From: an uncultured Lachnospiraceae bacterium
Lineage (GTDB): Bacteria; Bacillota; Clostridia; Lachnospirales; Lachnospiraceae
Direction of reading: 5' to 3'
NCBI GenBank assembly: GCA_910587935.1
Contig: CAJUNP010000004.1
Coordinates: forward strand, 58,563 to 122,562
Length of the DNA stretch: 64,000 nucleotides
The notes below the pieces were generated by a model. It was given only the letters and a program-made list of their open reading frames with translations, had not been told where the DNA came from and made no database searches. A program made the translations under genes and the position numbers. This document shows, in pieces, positions 59,334 through 64,000 of this stretch. The stretch's first letter is position 1. Every line of letters starts with the position of its first letter.

Positions 59334-60617
59334 ATGGTAAAGGCTGTAGTAGGTGCAAACTGGGGAGATGAAGGCAAAGGGAAAATCACGGACATGATGG
59401 CAAAAGAGGCCGACATTATCGTGCGTTTTCAGGGCGGTGCGAATGCAGGACATACCATTGTCAATGATTACGGAAAATTTGCGCTTCATACGCTGCCGAG
59501 CGGCGTTTTTTACGGACATACAACCAGCATAATCGGAAACGGGGTTGCGCTGAATATTCCGGTGCTGATGGAAGAAATTCGTTCCATAACGGACCGCGGC
59601 GTACCGATGCCTAAAATTCTGGTATCCGACCGGGCGCAGATTGTGATGCCCTATCATATATTGTTTGATCAATATGAGGAAGAACGGCTTGCGGGAAAAT
59701 CCTTTGGCTCGACAAAGTCGGGAATTGCTCCTTTTTATTCTGATAAATATGCAAAAATAGGTTTTCAGGTCAGCGAGCTGTTTGACGAAGAATTGTTAAA
59801 GGAAAAAACGGTTCGTGTTGTCGAGACGAAAAATGTGCTTTTGGAGCATCTTTACCATAAGCCGCTGATCGATCCAGAAGAGCTGACCGAGACGCTGCAC
59901 GGCTACCGTGATATGATTGCGCCTTATGTGTACGACGTATCCGCCTTTTTGGACCGGGCGGTAAGAGACGGCAAAACCATTCTTTTGGAGGGGCAGCTTG
60001 GAACCCTGAAGGATCCTGATCACGGGATTTATCCTATGGTTACCTCTTCTTCCACACTGGCAGCTTTCGGGGCGATCGGAGCGGGGCTTCCTCCCTATGA
60101 GATTAAGGAAATCGTAACGGTATGTAAGGCTTATTCTTCGGCAGTCGGAGCCGGCGCTTTTGTATCCGAAATTTTTGGCGGTGAGGCGGATGAATTAAGA
60201 CGGCGTGGCGGCGACGGAGGCGAATTTGGCGCTACAACCGGACGTCCGCGCCGCATGGGTTGGTTTGACTGCGTAGCTTCCAAATATGGCTGCCGTCTGC
60301 AGGGAACGACGGATGTGGCGTTTACCGTGCTGGATGTGCTGGGATATTTGGAGGAGATTCCGGTGTGCGTTGCATATGAAATCGATGGAGAAGTGACTAC
60401 GGATTTCCCGGTTACCGCGAAGTTAGAGAAAGCAAAGCCGGTATTAAAAACACTGCCTGGCTGGAAATGCGATATCCGCGGCATAAAGAAATATGAAGAA
60501 CTTCCGGAAAACTGCAGAAAGTATGTGGAATATATTGAAGAACAGATCGGATATCCCATTACCATGGTAAGCAATGGTCCCGGAAGAGACGATATTATTT
60601 ACAGGAAATCACGTTAA
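59334..60617 (+). CDS. purA: Adenylosuccinate synthetase
   Basis: A 427-residue GTP-dependent PurA, which joins aspartate to IMP. VGANWGDEGKGKITD is the P-loop with catalytic Asp, GGANAGHTIV carries the catalytic His, and LEGQLGTLKDPDHGIYPMVT and GATTGRPRRMGWFD are in place. The start is the ATG 8 bases after GGAGG; a GTG one codon earlier is also possible. It completes the AMP branch with PurB. Confidence 0.96.
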   Translation: MVKAVVGANWGDEGKGKITDMMAKEADIIVRFQGGANAGHTIVNDYGKFALHTLPSGVFYGHTTSIIGNGVALNIPVLMEEIRSITDRGVPMPKILVSDRAQIVMPYHILFDQYEEERLAGKSFGSTKSGIAPFYSDKYAKIGFQVSELFDEELLKEKTVRVVETKNVLLEHLYHKPLIDPEELTETLHGYRDMIAPYVYDVSAFLDRAVRDGKTILLEGQLGTLKDPDHGIYPMVTSSSTLAAFGAIGAGLPPYEIKEIVTVCKAYSSAVGAGAFVSEIFGGEADELRRRGGDGGEFGATTGRPRRMGWFDCVASKYGCRLQGTTDVAFTVLDVLGYLEEIPVCVAYEIDGEVTTDFPVTAKLEKAKPVLKTLPGWKCDIRGIKKYEELPENCRKYVEYIEEQIGYPITMVSNGPGRDDIIYRKSR

Positions 60618-60644
60618 TAAATCATACCCGTATGGAGGTGTAGC

Positions 60645-61319
60645 ATGAAAAGAACGGAAATTAATGCGGCAATTAAAAATATGGAAGAATTAATAAATAA
60701 ACACGGTTTTGAGATTCCGCCCTTCTGTAAGTGGACGCCGCAGGAGTGGAAGGTAAAAGGATCTGAATACGATGAAATCCGTGATAACCGGCTTGGATGG
60801 GACATTACGGATTATGGACTTGGGCGGTTTGACGAGGTTGGCTTTGCGCTTATCACCCTCCGCAATGGCAACGTAAAAAATGATAAGTACACAAAATCCT
60901 ATGCGGAAAAGCTTTTAATGGTAAAGGAAGGGCAGATGGCTCCCATGCATTTTCACTGGAATAAGATGGAGGATATTATTAACCGGGGAGGCGGCAATGT
61001 GCTGATTACCGTTTATAATTCCACAGAAGACGGAGAATTTGCAGATACGGATGTGACGGTACACTGCGACGGCAGAGAGTATACCGTACCCGCCGGGACA
61101 AAGGTTCGTCTGACGCCGGGAGAGAGCATTACCATTTATCCCTATATGTATCATGATTTTCATGTGGAAGAGGGAAGCGGCGCGGTATTGCTTGGTGAAG
61201 TGTCCATGTGCAATGATGATGAGAATGATAACCGGTTCTATGAACCGATCGGAAGATTTCCGGCGATTGAGGAGGACGAAGCGCCTTACCGGCTGTTATG
61301 CACGGAATATGTTAAATAA
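60645..61319 (+). CDS. D-lyxose ketol-isomerase-like cupin protein
   Basis: A 224-residue cupin resembling YdaE-type D-lyxose/D-mannose isomerases. The metal site is readable: APMHFHWNKMEDIINRGGG (HxH...E) near 103 and YHDFHVEEG near 168. FCKWTPQEWK and IRDNRLGWDITDYG near the N-terminus are typical of the family. The natural substrate is uncertain. Ribosome site GGAGGTG. Ends just before the DUF1905 gene. Confidence 0.8.
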   Translation: MKRTEINAAIKNMEELINKHGFEIPPFCKWTPQEWKVKGSEYDEIRDNRLGWDITDYGLGRFDEVGFALITLRNGNVKNDKYTKSYAEKLLMVKEGQMAPMHFHWNKMEDIINRGGGNVLITVYNSTEDGEFADTDVTVHCDGREYTVPAGTKVRLTPGESITIYPYMYHDFHVEEGSGAVLLGEVSMCNDDENDNRFYEPIGRFPAIEEDEAPYRLLCTEYVK

Positions 61320-61347
61320 TCAAAAAAGACCGGATGGAATACAGGCA

Positions 61348-61635
61348 ATGAACGGTAAAGTATATGATTATGAATCCCTGCTTTATAAAGCGGGAGAAAC
61401 AGGCGGTGCGTATGTTATTTTCCCCTTTGACATCAGAAAAGAGTTTGGACGGGGGAGAGTGAAGGTTCATGCCACATTTGACGGGGAAGCGTATGACGGA
61501 AGCATCGTTAATATGGGTGTAAAGAACGACGACGGGAGTATCTGTTATATTATCGGCGTACGGAAAGACATCCGTTCGCGGATCGGGAAACAGCCGGGGG
61601 ACAGCGTCCGGGTGACCATCAGGGAGCGGGAATAA
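61348..61635 (+). CDS. DUF1905 domain protein
   Basis: A 95-residue beta-barrel-like protein. GGAYVIFPFDIRKEFG, VKVHATFDGEAYDGSIVNMG, CYIIGVRKDIRSRIGKQPGD and VRVTIRE match DUF1905. The start at 61348 fits the family N-terminus; ATG 61309 would overlap the isomerase stop. Function unknown. In other genomes such proteins sit near the zinc-ribbon/DUF1801 type gene whose remnant follows here. Confidence 0.8.
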   Translation: MNGKVYDYESLLYKAGETGGAYVIFPFDIRKEFGRGRVKVHATFDGEAYDGSIVNMGVKNDDGSICYIIGVRKDIRSRIGKQPGDSVRVTIRERE

Positions 61636-61646
61636 AGGAGTGGAAA

Positions 61647-61858
61647 ATGTGGACATGTTCGAAGTGCGGGCGGACTTTTAAAAGACAGGATCAGAGCCAC
61701 TATTGCGGGAGCCGGAGGCCATTTTGGAATTTGCCGGACGTCTGGAGGGATATAAGACAAGTAAAGGAGCGATACAGCTTCCATACAACAGACCGGTTCC
61801 GACGAAACTGATTTCCGATATTGCCGGATGGTGTTATGACACAGGGAATCATCCGTAA
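61647..61858 (+). pseudogene. Collapsed zinc-ribbon/DUF1801-type gene
   Basis: After AAAGGAG the frame reads MWTCSKCGRTFKRQDQSHYCG, the start of a known zinc-ribbon-DUF1801 type protein. Then it loses frame. The C-terminal end of the same family, EAILEFAGRLEGYKTSKGAI to GWCYDTGNHP, follows at once in another frame and ends at TAA 61856-61858. About 60-70 central codons are missing. Confidence 0.75.
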
Positions 61859-61900
61859 GACAGAAAAATGCGAGAATCATTTTGGAGGAGGAATCACAAA

Positions 61901-62305
61901 ATGGATTGGAATACGCCTCCGTCAATGGAGCAGATCGCGGATTTTATTAACAATCCTTTATGGACGGAATTTAACAGCCGGATCCAATCGGCCTATCAGA
62001 TTGAGCCTTCTGTGGAGCACAGCCGCTGCTCCCTGCAGGCCGGTTGGAACATCAAATATAAAAAGAGCGGCAAATCTCTTTGTACGCTTTATCCAATGCA
62101 GGGATATTTTATTGCGCTTGTGGTTGTGGGGCGCCGTGAGCTTACGGAAGCAGAGCTCCTTATACCGGTATGTTCCGATTATGTGCAAACGGTATTTAAG
62201 AATACGGAAACCGGCAACGGGCAAAAATGGTTGATGCTGGAGGTTCGGGACCGGAAGATTATGGAGGATGTATTCAGTCTCATTAATCTCCGTAAGCGGG
62301 CATGA
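61901..62305 (+). CDS. DUF3788 family protein
   Basis: A 134-residue protein, started at the ATG 9 bases after GGAGGA. PSMEQIADFINNPLWTEF, AGWNIKYKKSGKSLCTLYP, FIALVVVGRREL and KWLMLEVRDRKIMEDV match DUF3788. Function unknown; members often occur near small stress- or antibiotic-related genes. Confidence 0.8.
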   Translation: MDWNTPPSMEQIADFINNPLWTEFNSRIQSAYQIEPSVEHSRCSLQAGWNIKYKKSGKSLCTLYPMQGYFIALVVVGRRELTEAELLIPVCSDYVQTVFKNTETGNGQKWLMLEVRDRKIMEDVFSLINLRKRA

Positions 62306-62312
62306 CTTTGGA

Positions 62313-62420
62313 TTAGCAATATTCTTTGGATTCAAATGTTTTTACCGTTTCTCTCAGCTTATGCAGAGTTGAATCAATTTGTCTTTTTGCTTCTTTCAGT
62401 TCGTCTTTTGAAAATTCCAT
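62313..62420 (-). pseudogene. Probably truncated small helical protein
   Basis: 35 codons on the minus strand starting MEFSKDELKEAKRQIDSTL and ending at a TAA. It resembles the first half of short (about 70-residue) helical proteins that I recall from Firmicutes, whose second half is missing here. The ribosome site AGGAAAGG is far (about 12 bases). It could be an intact tiny protein, but truncation is more likely. Confidence 0.4.
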
Positions 62421-63335
62421 TTTATACCCATGCCTTTCCTGCATGGGTTCTTCCCATACGGGAAAGGCCCAAATACGTCAGGTTGAAAGCGCTTTTCTTT
62501 CAACCTATATCTCCGTAAATTCCAGTTTTTCTTTGCCTATTTTACAACAAATGAGGTTACCCTCTATCGACCGTGTATGCCCTTGTCAAGAGATGGTACC
62601 CAATATTGATACAAATGCTATTCTTTTTAACCGTACAATAAAATTTCCTCTGCAATTTTCAATTGTGAATTGATGATTTTTAAGGGAAATAGTTGCTATT
62701 ATATTTATTTATTAAAATCTCCGCTAACCTTTGAAAAAACCAGGTTTACCGCAGTGAGCTTTCTTTTAAACTTACCCTTGTGTTATATTTTTCCGCAGGA
62801 CATTATGAACGCCAATAAGGGAAAAAGTGAGGGAAACAAAATTATAGAAACAGTATAACACAAAATATATGGAAATTGGTAAAATGATTGAAATGCAAAA
62901 GATATGCGTGGTACAATAGAAGTGAAATTTCATAAATTTTATGCCAGCAAACACAAAATATAAAAAATATTATAGAGGAATTTATGATAAATTCAAACGT
63001 TTTTTTCTGTTAGGTTGTTCCTGCTCAGGCAAGAAAAGGGAGATAATACAAAAAACTAATGATAATCTTGCGGTAATTCCGCCGGGCGCTCAGGCAGGGA
63101 TGGCCAGGAATGAACTGCCGGTATCAGCGGTGAATAAGTTAAGGGATGTAGTGTCGGTCAGCAGAATGTTCGTGTCTGAATCTGCACAGATAAATAGGCA
63201 GTATACCGTTTCATTTAGACAGGGGGATTACTTCCTCAGACGAATTGTTATGGTTTCTCACTATATAAGTTTAATGTATTATAGCATATATATGGTCTGA
63301 CAGGACTATTGTAAAGGACATATGGAGGTAGTAAA
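62421..63335. other. Long AT-rich intergenic region, possible gene remnants
   Basis: About 900 bases without a supported gene. A hairpin GGTTGAAAG/CTTTCAACC lies at 62481-62505. An open frame at 62941-63300 (119 codons) has no ribosome site, poor amino-acid composition and no recognisable family. The region may hold decayed genes. The ribosome site of the next gene (ATGGAGG, 63322-63328) ends this stretch. Confidence 0.5.
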
Positions 63336-63938
63336 ATGAATTTTGATATTAACAAATTAAAATGGACAAGAAAACCTGCAGGTTACATTGTATCTGACGA
63401 TAAAATTGAAGTCACAACAAATCCCCACACGGATTTATGGCAGAGAACATACTATCATTTCAGAAATGACAATGCACCTGTTTTGCAGATGGAAACGGAT
63501 GAGAAATTTTTTTCTTTTACTGTGAAAACAGAATTTGAGAGTAAGCACAGATTTGACCAATGCGGAATTGTGATGTACCTTGACAGCGAAAATTGGCTGA
63601 AAGGTTCGATCGAATACGAAAATGAAAAATTTCAGCATCTTGGAAGCGTTGTTACAAACAATGGCTATTCGGATTGGGCAACAACGGAAATAAGTGCTTC
63701 TGTAAAATCAATGTGGTACAGATTCAGCCGCAGGAAAGATGACTATTGCATTGAGTGTTCTGAAGACGGCGTTATTTTCAGGCAGATGCGAGTATGTCAT
63801 ATGTGGAATGGCAGCGGAACGATTCAGTTTGGGATTTATGCCTGCAGCCCCGAAGAATCATCTTTCAAGGCGACGTTTTCCAACATGGAATTAACGGAAT
63901 GTAAGTGGCTTGCCCATAACGGACAGAAGCCTGATTAA
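63336..63938 (+). CDS. DUF1349 family protein (concanavalin-like fold)
   Basis: A 200-residue protein matching DUF1349 (YesU-like). TNPHTDLWQRTYYHFRNDNAP, FFSFTVKTEFESKHRFDQCG, IVMYLDSENWLKGSIEYEN and QFGIYACSPEESSFKATFSN are typical. The predicted fold is a beta-sandwich related to carbohydrate-binding proteins, but its role is unknown. Ribosome site GGAGG 9 bases before the ATG. It stands alone. Confidence 0.85.
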   Translation: MNFDINKLKWTRKPAGYIVSDDKIEVTTNPHTDLWQRTYYHFRNDNAPVLQMETDEKFFSFTVKTEFESKHRFDQCGIVMYLDSENWLKGSIEYENEKFQHLGSVVTNNGYSDWATTEISASVKSMWYRFSRRKDDYCIECSEDGVIFRQMRVCHMWNGSGTIQFGIYACSPEESSFKATFSNMELTECKWLAHNGQKPD

Positions 63939-64000
63939 GGGCATCAAATGTTGCCATTAAAAAAATGAATAACCGCCTCCATACAGAACGGCACACCAAG

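Noticed and set aside
61153..61347. Longer start of the DUF1905 protein overlapping the isomerase
   Set aside because: The overlapping part is an out-of-frame shadow of the isomerase; the DUF1905 family N-terminus begins at 61348.
62941..63300. 119-codon plus-strand frame in the AT-rich gap
   Set aside because: No ribosome site, no recognisable family and an unlikely composition; kept only as part of the gap description.

Overview
The window looks like a chromosomal segment of a butyrate-forming, Gram-positive, low-to-medium GC Clostridia, most likely a Lachnospiraceae. The evidence is the complete butyryl-CoA operon (thl-crt-hbd-bcd-etfBA) with ptb-buk nearby, clostridial-type HtpG, SecA with a C-terminal zinc motif, AGGAGG-type ribosome sites, Gram-positive lipoprotein signals and a CIRCE operator. 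The genus cannot be named from the sequence alone.

Layout. 1-2.1 kb (minus strand): MarR regulator, aldehyde dehydrogenase and the start of a DegV protein, with twin palindromes in front of marR. 2.2-4.3 kb: a small secreted Cys-rich protein, an M23 peptidase and a superoxide reductase. 4.3-10.6 kb: the butyrate operon, from a good promoter to a strong terminator. 10.7-15.7 kb: a secreted GH18 lipoprotein, a GGDEF protein and ptb-buk. 15.8-17.4 kb (minus): an HD-GYP protein and a membrane protein. 17.5-21.3 kb: secA and prfB, the latter with a programmed +1 frameshift whose stop codon is UAA rather than the usual UGA. 21.3-23.0 kb (minus): two membrane proteins and a small HExxH protein. 23.1-28.4 kb: tRNA-Gly, LCP protein, GT-C-like transferase, ABC exporter and a degenerate SDR. 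28.5-35.5 kb: beta-CASP hydrolase, thyA-folA-GH18, ilvE, a PHP protein and a PrsA-like isomerase. 35.5-39.3 kb: CIRCE-htpG and glycerate kinase. 39.3-43.2 kb (minus): a SpoIID-like protein and a GntR-ABC operon with a 36-bp operator.

43.3-47.8 kb is a scar of a Tn916-like integrative element: two broken tyrosine recombinases, a collapsed HTH regulator, and an intact cargo of response regulator, histidine kinase and PepSY lipoprotein. 48.0-55.1 kb is a four-gene operon of unknown function: a 1186-aa solenoid protein, a degenerate Hsp70/actin-fold protein, a TPR protein and a two-TM coiled-coil protein. I consider it the best candidate for an undescribed system. 55.1-60.6 kb is purine synthesis (purC, purB, a PurF-like protein without the N-terminal Cys nucleophile, purA), with a 26-codon gene between purF and purA that has its own promoter and terminator. 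60.6-64 kb holds a D-lyxose isomerase-like protein, DUF1905, DUF3788 and DUF1349 proteins, and several decayed small genes.

How the parts work together. The thl-etfA operon turns two acetyl-CoA into butyryl-CoA with flavin-based electron bifurcation, and Ptb-Buk converts this to butyrate plus ATP. ThyA and FolA are the paired folate/dTMP enzymes. PurC, PurB, PurA and the PurF-like protein cover entry, middle and AMP branch of purine synthesis. SecA, the PrsA-like isomerase, LCP protein, M23 and SpoIID-like proteins serve export and the cell envelope. All family calls are from reading motifs; no database search was run.
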